Below are positions 1 to 7,830 of a stretch of 64,000 bases of DNA, in pieces (positions within the stretch are counted from its first letter, which is position 1; each line of letters opens with the position of its first letter). The position numbers and the translations under genes are program-made. Source of the DNA: Roseofilum reptotaenium CS-1145 (GTDB taxonomy: Bacteria; Cyanobacteriota; Cyanobacteriia; Cyanobacteriales; Desertifilaceae); the NCBI RefSeq assembly GCF_028330985.1, contig NZ_JAQMUE010000077.1:20945-84944 (forward strand), written 5' to 3'. The notes below the pieces were generated by a model, which saw only the letters and a list, made by a program, of their open reading frames with translations, was not told where the DNA came from and searched no databases.

Positions 1-1072
1 TAAGAGGTAGGGCAAAACCGGCTAAGGGAAATTGGTGATAGAGTTTAGCTGTGGGGGTATAGGCGATCGCCATTAATGCCCAAGTCAGCCCCCCGATCGT
101 CGTCAGAATGGGCACACCAGAAATCCATCCCCACACACAAGCCACCACGGGCAAAATATAGACCAGCACCATCCCCAAAAGCGTTCCCAGCAATAACCAG
201 GGAGAATAATTGAGTTGGGTAAAAGCTGTTCGAGCAACCATATCCCAGATGGGTTGTAACGTGCTGTAAGCGCGCAAACTGTACGTTGTTTCACTTAAGC
301 CTAACCAGATGCGCCCGGAGCCAGTAGACTTCACCGCTTGAGCCAAAGTACAATCATCAATCAGAGCATCTCGCAGGCGCTCCAATCCGCCAATTCGGGT
401 TAGGGCATCTGGCGTAATTAAAATACAACCCCCTGCTGCTGCTGCCGTGGATTTACGGGGATTATTCACCCAAGGAAACGGATAGAGTTTTTGGAAAAAG
501 AAGACAAAAGCCGGAATCAATAGATGTTCCCAAACACTTTCACAGTGTAATTTAACCATCACTGAGACTAGCTCTAGATCCTCCTGTTGGGCTTTGTATA
601 CCAATTGGCTTAAGTGTTCCGGAGAATGTTCAATATCAGCGTCGGTGAACAGATAATAATCCGGAGGAGAAGATTGGCATTGGTAGTATTTAACGCCTTG
701 TTCCATGGCCCAGAGCTTCCCAGTCCATCCAGAGGGTAAAGATTCTGAAGAAATGACCGTCACGCCATCAAAGGATTGAGCTTGGATTCTGGTATCATCA
801 GTACTTTGGTCATCTATAACCAGAATAGAGTAGGGGCCGGGATAATCTTGATCGACGAGCGATCGCACACTCCGACTCATCACCTCACTTTCATTCCGCG
901 CTGGGACGATTACACCCACTTTGGGATAACTCGCCTGCGGCTCATCCCCAGCGTTGACCGATACCTCTAGCCGTTGATTGGCCCACCAAAAGTTACCCCA
1001 AAAACAGAGTAAAATCACCCAAATTATTCCCGATACACTCAGGCTAATCATCAACATAACGCCATTGAACAT
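1..1072 (-). CDS. hpnB: Hopanoid-type family 2 glycosyltransferase HpnB (C-terminus cut by window edge)
   Basis: The frame is open from an ATG at 1072 to the left edge of the window, so the C-terminus is missing. It starts with one hydrophobic segment, followed by the GT-A entry motif VGVIVPARNE, a DxD-type metal site in LFTDADIEHSP, and the block TAAAAGGC...ALIDDCTLA...WLGLSET that I associate with HpnB. Further hydrophobic segments follow. HpnB is a membrane glycosyltransferase linked by gene context to hopanoid synthesis; its exact sugar transfer is not settled. The gene is divergent from thrB, with about 110 bp between them. Confidence 0.85.
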   Translation of the reverse strand, partial: MFNGVMLMISLSVSGIIWVILLCFWGNFWWANQRLEVSVNAGDEPQASYPKVGVIVPARNESEVMSRSVRSLVDQDYPGPYSILVIDDQSTDDTRIQAQSFDGVTVISSESLPSGWTGKLWAMEQGVKYYQCQSSPPDYYLFTDADIEHSPEHLSQLVYKAQQEDLELVSVMVKLHCESVWEHLLIPAFVFFFQKLYPFPWVNNPRKSTAAAAGGCILITPDALTRIGGLERLRDALIDDCTLAQAVKSTGSGRIWLGLSETTYSLRAYSTLQPIWDMVARTAFTQLNYSPWLLLGTLLGMVLVYILPVVACVWGWISGVPILTTIGGLTWALMAIAYTPTAKLYHQFPLAGFALPL

Positions 1073-1182
1073 GAAATACGAACAACTATCCTCCTTCCGA
1101 TCCGTCGATGCTCCCCATCCCTCCATTCCTTTGCTTTAATGGAGGATGGATTGATTGATTGTTACAACAGGAGTAATTACAT

Positions 1183-2109
1183 ATGGTGGAGGCAGTGAGG
1201 GTCAGGACTCCGGCAAGCGCAGCTAACTTGGGCCCTGGCTTTGATTGTATGGGAGCAGCGCTAACATTGTATAATGAATTTTGCTTTTCGCTCCTCCCTG
1301 ATGAAGGTTCCCTAGACATTGACCTGAAGGGAATTGATGTGGTTCACCTGACCACAGATGCTGATAACTTAGCGTATAAATCCTTTAAGCGGTTGTACGA
1401 TCGCCTGGGAAAAAAGACCCCAGGGGTGAAAATTGAGATTGATATGGAAATCCCTCTGACGCGAGGGTTAGGCAGTTCAGCAACGGCAATTGTGGCTGGA
1501 TTAGTAGCCGCTAATCATTTGGCAGAGAGTCCCTTAAGCCAAACTGAACTGATGGAATTGGCGATCGCCATAGAAGGATTTCCAGATAATGTGGTGCCCG
1601 CCCTCTTAGGGGGCTGTCATTTAGCCACAAAAGACGAAGGCGGTTGGTTAATCTGCGATATTCCTTGGCACGAGACCATTATTCCAGTGGTTGCCATTCC
1701 CAACTTTGAGTTATCCACCGCAGACGCACGCCGGATCTTGCCCAGTGGATACGATCGCCAAGATGCCATCTTTAATATCAGCCATATCGGACTATTGGTG
1801 CGAGGGCTGGAAACCGGTAATCCAGAATGGTTGAAAAGGGGCATGGAAGACCGCATTCATCAACCCTATCGTAAAACCCTAATTCCTGGCTATGATGAGG
1901 TCAAACAAGCAGCCATAGAAGCTGGCGCTCTGGGCGTTGCCATTAGTGGTGCAGGGCCGACGTTGATTGCTTTTGTCAATGCAGATCGAGGGACTGAGGT
2001 GGGTACAGCAATGGTAGAAAGCTGGAAAACTCACGGTATCCATGTCGATGCTTTATCGCTCATGCTCGATCACAAGGGAACAACCGTGGAAACGGTTGAG
2101 CTGGAATAA
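1183..2109 (+). CDS. thrB: Homoserine kinase
   Basis: A 308-residue GHMP-family kinase that phosphorylates homoserine with ATP in threonine synthesis (cytoplasmic). The N-terminal VRTPASAANLGPGFDCMG is the family's substrate-side motif. The ATP-binding loop PLTRGLGSSATAIVAGL lies near residues 91-107, and the C-terminal glycine motif GVAISGAGPTLIAF near residues 244-257. Length is normal for bacterial ThrB. The ATG at 1183 follows an ACAGGAG ribosome site. It is single and not obviously in an operon; the next gene, urtA, has its own promoter region. Confidence 0.96.
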   Translation: MVEAVRVRTPASAANLGPGFDCMGAALTLYNEFCFSLLPDEGSLDIDLKGIDVVHLTTDADNLAYKSFKRLYDRLGKKTPGVKIEIDMEIPLTRGLGSSATAIVAGLVAANHLAESPLSQTELMELAIAIEGFPDNVVPALLGGCHLATKDEGGWLICDIPWHETIIPVVAIPNFELSTADARRILPSGYDRQDAIFNISHIGLLVRGLETGNPEWLKRGMEDRIHQPYRKTLIPGYDEVKQAAIEAGALGVAISGAGPTLIAFVNADRGTEVGTAMVESWKTHGIHVDALSLMLDHKGTTVETVELE

Positions 2110-2137
2110 CCTTCCCCTCAAGTTGGGGAAACGTTCT

Positions 2138-2178
2138 GTAGTCTAGGTCACAAAAAAACGATCCAACTGGATTAAAAT
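2138..2178 (+). promoter_or_regulatory. NtcA-like activator site and -10 box upstream of urtA
   Basis: GTA-N8-CAC at 2138-2151 is one base from the NtcA consensus GTA-N8-TAC. It is followed after 21 bp by TAAAAT at 2173-2178, which fits the TAN3T -10 box. This spacing is the arrangement known for NtcA-activated cyanobacterial promoters, and urea-transport genes are typical NtcA targets. The right half-site is imperfect, so this is a prediction. Confidence 0.55.
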
Positions 2179-2236
2179 AGTTTCTCTGGCAAATTACTTA
2201 ACGTTTCCTTAACTCAGGCAACAGGAGTGTAACGGT

Positions 2237-3553
2237 ATGGCACATCGTATTGGTCGGCGTAAGTTTCTCGTCTATGGTTCTGCTGCTCTAGGCACGAGTA
2301 TTTTACTCAAAGCTTGTGGGGGTCCAACAGATACAGCGAATGAAACATCTGAGCCGGTAGAGCAAAGTAATAGCACTACTCCAGCAGCAAGCAATACGAT
2401 TAAAGTCGGTATTTTGCATTCCCTGAGTGGAACCATGGCGATTAGTGAAAAAAGTGTGGTGGAATCGACCCAATTAGCGATCGACCATATCAATGAAATG
2501 GGTGGAGTCCTCGGAAAACAGATCGAGGCGATCGTCGAAGATGGCGCTTCTGACTGGCCCACTTTCGCTGAAAAAGCCAGAAAGTTGATCGATCAAGACC
2601 AAGTGGTAGCGATTTTTGGCTGTTGGACTTCTGCCAGTCGCAAGGCTGTTTTACCAGTGTTTGAAGAAAAAGACCATATGCTTTGGTATCCTGTGCAGTA
2701 TGAAGGCCAGGAATGCTCAAAGAATATTTTCTACACAGGAGCCGCTCCGAATCAACAAATTGAGCCTTCAGTAGACTGGTTATTAGCAGAGAAAGGTACA
2801 GAATTTTTCTTAGTCGGCTCTGATTATGTATTCCCCCGCACCGCCAATACGATTATTAAAGAGCAACTGGCTGCCAAAGGTGGAACTACCGTAGGAGAGG
2901 ATTATTTACCCTTGGGGAATACGGAAGTGACCCCCATTATTACGAAAATTCGCCAAGCTTTGCCCGATGGTGGAGTAATTTACAATACTCTGAACGGGGA
3001 TAGTAATGTCGCCTTCTTTAAGCAGATGCAAGGCGCTGGGCTAACTCCAGATAAGTATCCGGTAATGTCGGTGAGTATCGCTGAAGAAGAAGTGAAGGCG
3101 ATCGGGGTCGAATATCTCAAGGGTCAATACGCCGCTTGGAATTACTTCATGACTGTCGAAAATCCAGCCAATGAGAAATTTGTCGCTGACTTCAAGGCCA
3201 AATATGGAGCAGAGCGCGTTACCAATGACCCCATGGAAGCCGCTTATATTGGTGTCCATATCTGGAAACAGGCTGTAGAAGCAGCCGGAACGGCTGATAA
3301 TTTAGATGCTGTCCGTGAAGCCGCTTATGGTCAAACCTTTGAGGCTCCAGAAGGACCAGTGATGATGAATAATAGCCATCATTTGTCCAAGTGGGTACGG
3401 ATCGGAGAAGTGCGTGACGATGGTCTGTTTGAAATTGTCAACGCTACCGATGCTGCGGTTTCTCCCCTCCCTTGGAACCAGTTTGTAGCCGAAACCAAAG
3501 GCTTTGCCTGTGACTGGTCAGATAAAGCCAAAGGAGGCAAGTTCAAGATTTAG
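2237..3553 (+). CDS. urtA: Urea ABC transporter substrate-binding lipoprotein
   Basis: A 438-residue periplasmic binding protein of the branched-chain amino acid/urea (UrtA/AmiC) type. The N-terminus GRRKFLVYGSAALG is a twin-arginine-like signal and runs into a lipobox, LLKAC, so the protein is probably exported and lipid-anchored. A linker rich in Ser, Thr and Pro follows. The body starts at IKVGILHSLSGTMAISE, with the conserved VAIFGCWTSASRKAVLPVFE and LWYPVQYEGQECSKN blocks of UrtA. urtB follows after 198 bp containing a palindromic repeat. An NtcA-like site lies upstream, suggesting induction under nitrogen limitation. Confidence 0.95.
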   Translation: MAHRIGRRKFLVYGSAALGTSILLKACGGPTDTANETSEPVEQSNSTTPAASNTIKVGILHSLSGTMAISEKSVVESTQLAIDHINEMGGVLGKQIEAIVEDGASDWPTFAEKARKLIDQDQVVAIFGCWTSASRKAVLPVFEEKDHMLWYPVQYEGQECSKNIFYTGAAPNQQIEPSVDWLLAEKGTEFFLVGSDYVFPRTANTIIKEQLAAKGGTTVGEDYLPLGNTEVTPIITKIRQALPDGGVIYNTLNGDSNVAFFKQMQGAGLTPDKYPVMSVSIAEEEVKAIGVEYLKGQYAAWNYFMTVENPANEKFVADFKAKYGAERVTNDPMEAAYIGVHIWKQAVEAAGTADNLDAVREAAYGQTFEAPEGPVMMNNSHHLSKWVRIGEVRDDGLFEIVNATDAAVSPLPWNQFVAETKGFACDWSDKAKGGKFKI

Positions 3554-3589
3554 AATTAACAATTAATGATGAATAATTGTTAGGTATCT

Positions 3590-3617
3590 GTAGGGGCGAA
3601 AAATTTTTCGCCCCTAC
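3590..3617. repeat. 28 bp palindrome, possible terminator (GTAGGGGC family)
   Basis: Arms GTAGGGGCGAAAA and TTTTCGCCCCTAC pair perfectly. The palindrome sits 36 bp after the urtA stop codon. Related copies occur at 7624-7650 and 31765-31792, and a looser one at 53351-53382. The position after stop codons suggests transcription termination or RNA end protection. Confidence 0.75.
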
Positions 3618-3751
3618 AAATTTTTGTAATACTATTTCTTTTTAAGAGTGCTACTAATCGATTTTTGAGAAGCAAGTTGCTCTTTCCCACTTGTTAAAAC
3701 ACAACATCAGACAGAAATGGTATAAATATTATTATTAATTTGGAGAAAATC

Positions 3752-4909
3752 GTGCAACTGTTACTCGAAGGAATTTTTAACGGCATTAGCATTGGCTCTG
3801 TTTTGCTCATGGCTGCCCTAGGTCTAGCGATTATTTTCGGCTTAATGGGTGTCATTAATATGGCTCACGGCGAGTTGATGATGCTAGGCGCTTATACCAC
3901 ATTTGTGGTGCAAAATGGTTTTAAGGCCATGGGCGATCAATTCTTTGAAGTTTATATCTTTTTTGCTCTACCGGCCGCCTTTGTTGTCGCCGCAATCATG
4001 GGAATTATTCTAGAGCGAGGGGTGATCCGGTTTTTGTATGGCCGCCCCTTAGAAACCCTGTTAGCCACTTGGGGGGTGAGCCTAATTCTACAACAGTTTG
4101 TCCGGAGTGTGAGTTGGCAAATGGTGATTGGGTTAGGGGTATTTTGCCTGCTGTTTTTTGGTGGTTGGTGGGTGGTATCCCGTCGCCCGAATTTTGAGCA
4201 GATGCGTAAATGGGCACTCTCGATCCTCTTACCTCTATCTGCCGGAATTGCTCTTACCACAGGGATTATCCTAGGTAATATCTTTAAATTAGCCGTCACT
4301 CAACCCTGGTTTGGAGCGCAAAACGTCGATGTCACTGCTCCCTCTTGGTTACGTGGGGGGATTCCTATCCTCAACTTCCAACTCCCCTACGCTCGCTTAT
4401 TTATCATCGCCTTAACTGCAATCTGTGTGGTCGGAATTTATGTATTTTTACAGCGATCGCCCTGGGGATTACGCATTCGAGCCGTTACCCAAAACCGCAC
4501 GATGAGCGCCTGCTTAGGCATTCCCACCCATCAAGTTGATGCGCTCACATTTGCCCTCGGTTCTGGGTTAGCAGGGGTGGCTGGATGTGCCATTAGCTTA
4601 CTCGGTTCTGTCGGCCCCAATACAGGACAAAATTATATTGTTGATGCTTTTATGGTGGTTGTCGTCGGAGGTGTGGGTAAATTGGTGGGTAGCTTAGTGG
4701 CAGCCTTATCCATTGGTACCTTAAACTATCTCATCGGTTCCGGCACCCTCGCCTTAATTGCCACTCCTATTCAACCCATTGCGGATTTCTTTACCTTTTT
4801 TGCCACGACTAGCATGGCAAAGGTGATGGTATTTGCGTTCATTATTGCTTTCCTGCAAGTCCGTCCGGCAGGGATTTTCCCGCAAAAGGGGCGCACAGTC
4901 GATGCTTAA
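3752..4909 (+). CDS. urtB: Urea ABC transporter permease UrtB
   Basis: An inner-membrane permease of the LivH/UrtB family, 385 residues from the GTG at 3752. A GGAG ribosome site ends six bases upstream, so I prefer this start over the TTG at 3740. The start VQLLLEGIFNGISIGSVLLMAALGL, the motif GVINMAHGELMMLGAY and the C-terminal FMVVVVGGVGKLVGS are characteristic. It should pair with UrtA and with UrtC, UrtD and UrtE. Those three are not next to it: the next gene is an unrelated one on the opposite strand, so they must be elsewhere or missing. Confidence 0.94.
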   Translation: MQLLLEGIFNGISIGSVLLMAALGLAIIFGLMGVINMAHGELMMLGAYTTFVVQNGFKAMGDQFFEVYIFFALPAAFVVAAIMGIILERGVIRFLYGRPLETLLATWGVSLILQQFVRSVSWQMVIGLGVFCLLFFGGWWVVSRRPNFEQMRKWALSILLPLSAGIALTTGIILGNIFKLAVTQPWFGAQNVDVTAPSWLRGGIPILNFQLPYARLFIIALTAICVVGIYVFLQRSPWGLRIRAVTQNRTMSACLGIPTHQVDALTFALGSGLAGVAGCAISLLGSVGPNTGQNYIVDAFMVVVVGGVGKLVGSLVAALSIGTLNYLIGSGTLALIATPIQPIADFFTFFATTSMAKVMVFAFIIAFLQVRPAGIFPQKGRTVDA

Positions 4910-5126
4910 TCATGAATCCTTAGTTCCAAACTTAAAGAGAAATGATATTAGGGCATGATCATTTGAGTATTTCTTTACTTTTCCTCTCCTATGACTACTT
5001 GGGGTTGTTCTGTTGTCTGTTCTTTATTTCCTTCCTGATCTACATCGATGGAGCTTGCTGTTTAACGATCTCTGACCCAGCGCGATCTCCTCCTTGGCCT
5101 GATCGCCTCCTCTCTTAAGATACAAG

Positions 5127-5181
5127 GGGCGGGTTTTAACCAGCTCTGGGAAACCTACCATCAATCCTGTAAACCCGTCCC
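5127..5181. repeat. Imperfect inverted repeat in the urtB downstream gap
   Basis: Arms GGGCGGGTTT (5127-5136) and AAACCCGTCC (5171-5180) pair at nine of ten positions. This resembles the interspersed hairpins common in cyanobacteria. It lies between the convergent urtB and the small gene ending at 5206. I see no gene in the rest of 4910-5205. Confidence 0.5.
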
Positions 5182-5205
5182 ATCCCCAGCACATCAAACA
5201 TTAAT

Positions 5206-5535
5206 TTAACTAAACGTATTGGTTTGCTGGTTACCATGTCCAACTTGCGCCCCTTTCACCTCCGCTTCAAATGTCGTCTGAAAGCTCCCAGGGATTGACT
5301 CTTTCGACTCCATCTCATCGAGCAGTTTCTGAGCAGCCGCTAGAATTTCCTTATCCTTATCTGCTCCTGCTTCGAGTAACTTTTTCTTCAAAGGAGCTTC
5401 GTAAGTTCCCGTATCGCTCTCATGTTCTTCCAACACCATTTCCGCTTTCGGTTCTCCACCAAACTTGCGCTTAATCAATGCCTTCAGCCCTTGATACGCA
5501 TCCGGTGCAGCATCACCCGCTACTAACGCTGCCAT
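5206..5535 (-). CDS. Small helical protein with C-terminal amyloid-like motif
   Basis: 109 residues from the ATG at 5535 (a TTG at 5541 is possible). The first ~85 residues look helical: an Ala/Gly-rich start, then AYQGLKALIKRKFGGEP, AEMVLEEHESDTGTYEAPLKKKLLEAGAD and AAQKLLDEM. The C-terminus VKGAQVGHGNQQTNTF has the V-x-G-x-x-N-Q-x-x-x-F pattern of bacterial amyloid signalling motifs (BASS, related to the RHIM core). I remember many cyanobacterial and actinobacterial proteins with this helical head and GNxQ tail. Such motifs usually seed assembly of a partner effector or NLR-like protein. No partner with the same tail is adjacent. Function is inferred. Confidence 0.7.
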   Translation of the reverse strand: MAALVAGDAAPDAYQGLKALIKRKFGGEPKAEMVLEEHESDTGTYEAPLKKKLLEAGADKDKEILAAAQKLLDEMESKESIPGSFQTTFEAEVKGAQVGHGNQQTNTFS

Positions 5536-5627
5536 AATCAAACCAAGAGGCTCTATATTTCCTCTCCCATCAGATCAATTATCTACAATTCCCGGCTTCC
5601 TTCATTATGCTCGTTCTGCCACCATAA

Positions 5628-6455
5628 TTAATCTCGATTTTCCATCACGCCTACCAGGGATTGTAAATCAAAGTCACGATCGCGCCCACTCAGACAAATC
5701 CCCGAACTCATCACCGTTAAATCCCCTTTACTAATGGCAGAAACATGGTGTTCTCCATCCGCCGTTGTCCATTCTACGTGCCAATAATCCCCTCGATCGG
5801 CAAATTCTTGCAGCGCTCCTCCCCCTTGTTTCAGCGCTTGATTTAAGCGACGGCGATCGCGTTTTTCCGTACCAAATTCTTCCTGTTGTCCAGCTACCAA
5901 TTCATAAGTAATTTTGGCTTCTGGAGTCATGCCCGAAAACTGGAGCGTTTCCGGGTCAGTTAACTGTTTTAAGTGCTGCTTGAGCGTGTCCGTAATTTGC
6001 GGGTCTGCGCGGCGATCCACACTTTCAAACAACCAGGTAGACCCATCTCCACGGGCGATAATCGTTTCAAATGCCCCGCCCTCAGTAACCAAATGAACCG
6101 GAGTCGGTTGAGTAATGCCATAGCGTTTTCTTGCTTCATCCCCATTTACCGGATAAGCTAACCAAGTTTGTCCTTTCAGGCGATAACTGAGCCAAAATCT
6201 TAGGGGTTTGAGCAAATTTAAATACTCGCTAATTTGCGGCAAAGTTGGCTCATCCACCCATTGAGCTGTTCGCGTATCGAGAGGTTTGAAAATGCCCCAG
6301 CCTTCAAAGTCCGCCGGTTGCGGTTGAAAACAATACGCGATAGAGGCGATCGCCGTTTTCACCCTTCCTCCCGCTACACAAGGTGCGAGAAATTCCTGCT
6401 CTTGTAATTCTTGTTCCTGGTTTGCCAGTTGATTTAAAAGGTTGTTGATATCCAT
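5628..6455 (-). CDS. Conserved cyanobacterial protein, unknown function
   Basis: 275 residues from the ATG at 6455; the frame also holds upstream GTG codons, but ATG seems best. It is soluble and Gln-rich at the start (LLNQLANQEQELQEQEFL), with no signal peptide or membrane segment. Recognisable stretches such as YRLKGQTWLAYPVNGDEARKRYG and TYELVAGQQEEFGTEKRDR do not bring a named domain to mind. The second half has WHVEWTTADGEHHVSAISKGDLTVMSSGICLSGRD. It looks like a family confined to cyanobacteria. No function is proposed. Confidence 0.75.
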   Translation of the reverse strand: MDINNLLNQLANQEQELQEQEFLAPCVAGGRVKTAIASIAYCFQPQPADFEGWGIFKPLDTRTAQWVDEPTLPQISEYLNLLKPLRFWLSYRLKGQTWLAYPVNGDEARKRYGITQPTPVHLVTEGGAFETIIARGDGSTWLFESVDRRADPQITDTLKQHLKQLTDPETLQFSGMTPEAKITYELVAGQQEEFGTEKRDRRRLNQALKQGGGALQEFADRGDYWHVEWTTADGEHHVSAISKGDLTVMSSGICLSGRDRDFDLQSLVGVMENRD

Positions 6456-6652
6456 AAGCACCACGCGCTGGTAATCGGTAATGGGTCACCTTTTTCCCTG
6501 AAAGTTTTCCTATATACCGTTGTAACCCATGGGTCGAGATCTCGCTCGAATCTGAGGTAAGGATGATCTCAAGAATCACTCAGAAAGAATTAATCTGCGA
6601 TCGCTCCATCTCGAATAGGCTAGAAAGTATCCATTAACCTCACTGAAAATCT

Positions 6653-7354
6653 ATGGACACCAAAGATATACTCGCTATAATACATCCTACCCTAGCTGTA
6701 GCCCTTGTTTATCCCCTCATTGGTATTGTGGTTCACTTCGCCTGGCAAACTCGCCAACGACGATTACAAATAGCAGCAGGGGATAAAAGTAAAATTCCGA
6801 CTATCGTTGGCCCAGATCATGTCAGAATTGGCCAATGGCTCACGGGTTCTGTAGTTGGCATCAGCTTAGTTGCCCTGGCTTATGTCTTGTTTATTGATAA
6901 ACCCCGCTCTAGTACCGCTGAAGCTATTTTAGTCGCCCTGTTATTTGCTGCTACTATTACTTCCCTAGTTTACCTCTTCCGCGTTAGTAAACGTGGCTCT
7001 AAATTATGGCGAGGTGTATTTGCAACCGGTGCAGGTATGGGTCTAGTCGTTCTAGGTTGTCAAGATGGTGTGTTTCGACGGGGCTATGAATGGTATATTT
7101 CTCACTATTATTATGGTATTACTGCGGCCCTATTAATGATTTTCTCTTTAGCGATCGTACAAGATATTTACCGCGATCGCTCCCATAAATGGCGCATGGC
7201 CCACATTATCCTGAACTGTGTCGCCGTCTTATTGTTTTTTGGTCAAGGATTCACCGGTTCCCGTGACTTGCTAGAACTTCCCCTCGATTGGCAAAAACCC
7301 TATGTCTATCAGTGTAAGTGGAGTGCAAAAACCTGTCCTCAGTTAGGCGATTAA
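6653..7354 (+). CDS. DUF4079-type membrane protein
   Basis: A 233-residue integral membrane protein with several hydrophobic spans: near residues 8-30, 60-82, 88-108, 122-135, 150-170 and 183-205. Conserved-looking pieces are IHPTLAVALVYPLIGIVVHFAWQTRQRR near the start and NCVAVLLFFGQGFTGSRDL near the end. This matches my memory of the DUF4079 family of cyanobacteria and plastid-bearing organisms. The His residues in the spans recall cytochrome-like membrane proteins, but no haem site is proven. It is a single gene, divergent from the one at 5628-6455. Confidence 0.75.
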   Translation: MDTKDILAIIHPTLAVALVYPLIGIVVHFAWQTRQRRLQIAAGDKSKIPTIVGPDHVRIGQWLTGSVVGISLVALAYVLFIDKPRSSTAEAILVALLFAATITSLVYLFRVSKRGSKLWRGVFATGAGMGLVVLGCQDGVFRRGYEWYISHYYYGITAALLMIFSLAIVQDIYRDRSHKWRMAHIILNCVAVLLFFGQGFTGSRDLLELPLDWQKPYVYQCKWSAKTCPQLGD

Positions 7355-7623
7355 TGCCGCGATCGTCAGGGGTTAATAAAACTTTACTTCACGTCAGTTT
7401 TGAATAACCGGAAACGTTTAGACTCTCTTTTGCTGTAATCTCGGTTCTTGGGTCAAATTAGCCGCAAAATGCCCTTAACCAAAACTGACATTATTTAATC
7501 AGGGAAACTTTAGTTAACAAGGGGGATAATTCCCCTTGTTAATCGTCTTACGTAATCTTCTCAATAGATAGCAAGCTAGAGTTGAAGTAATATAGTCAAT
7601 CTAAATAACAGTGAGACATTTTT

Positions 7624-7650
7624 GTAGGGGCAAATTTTTTTCACCCCTAC
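7624..7650. repeat. Palindromic repeat copy 2 (GTAGGGGC family)
   Basis: Outer arms GTAGGGG and CCCCTAC with an AT-rich centre, about 180 bp upstream of the HD-GYP gene. The 476 bp gap 7355-7830 otherwise contains a GGGGAATTATCCCC-like hairpin region near 7521-7540 and no gene I can support. Confidence 0.6.
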
Positions 7651-7830
7651 ATATACTTGTTGAAACTAATTTCAAGATATACTAGAAAAACCACTATAGT
7701 ATTCTTACTTGGGTGTTTCGCATTACCTCTGAACCAAGACAGATGTGGATAGAAGACAGGTATACCTATCAACTCTCCAAAGTTCTATCGGGTGCATCAG
7801 TTCAGCAAAAGCCAATGAGGACTTAAGATC

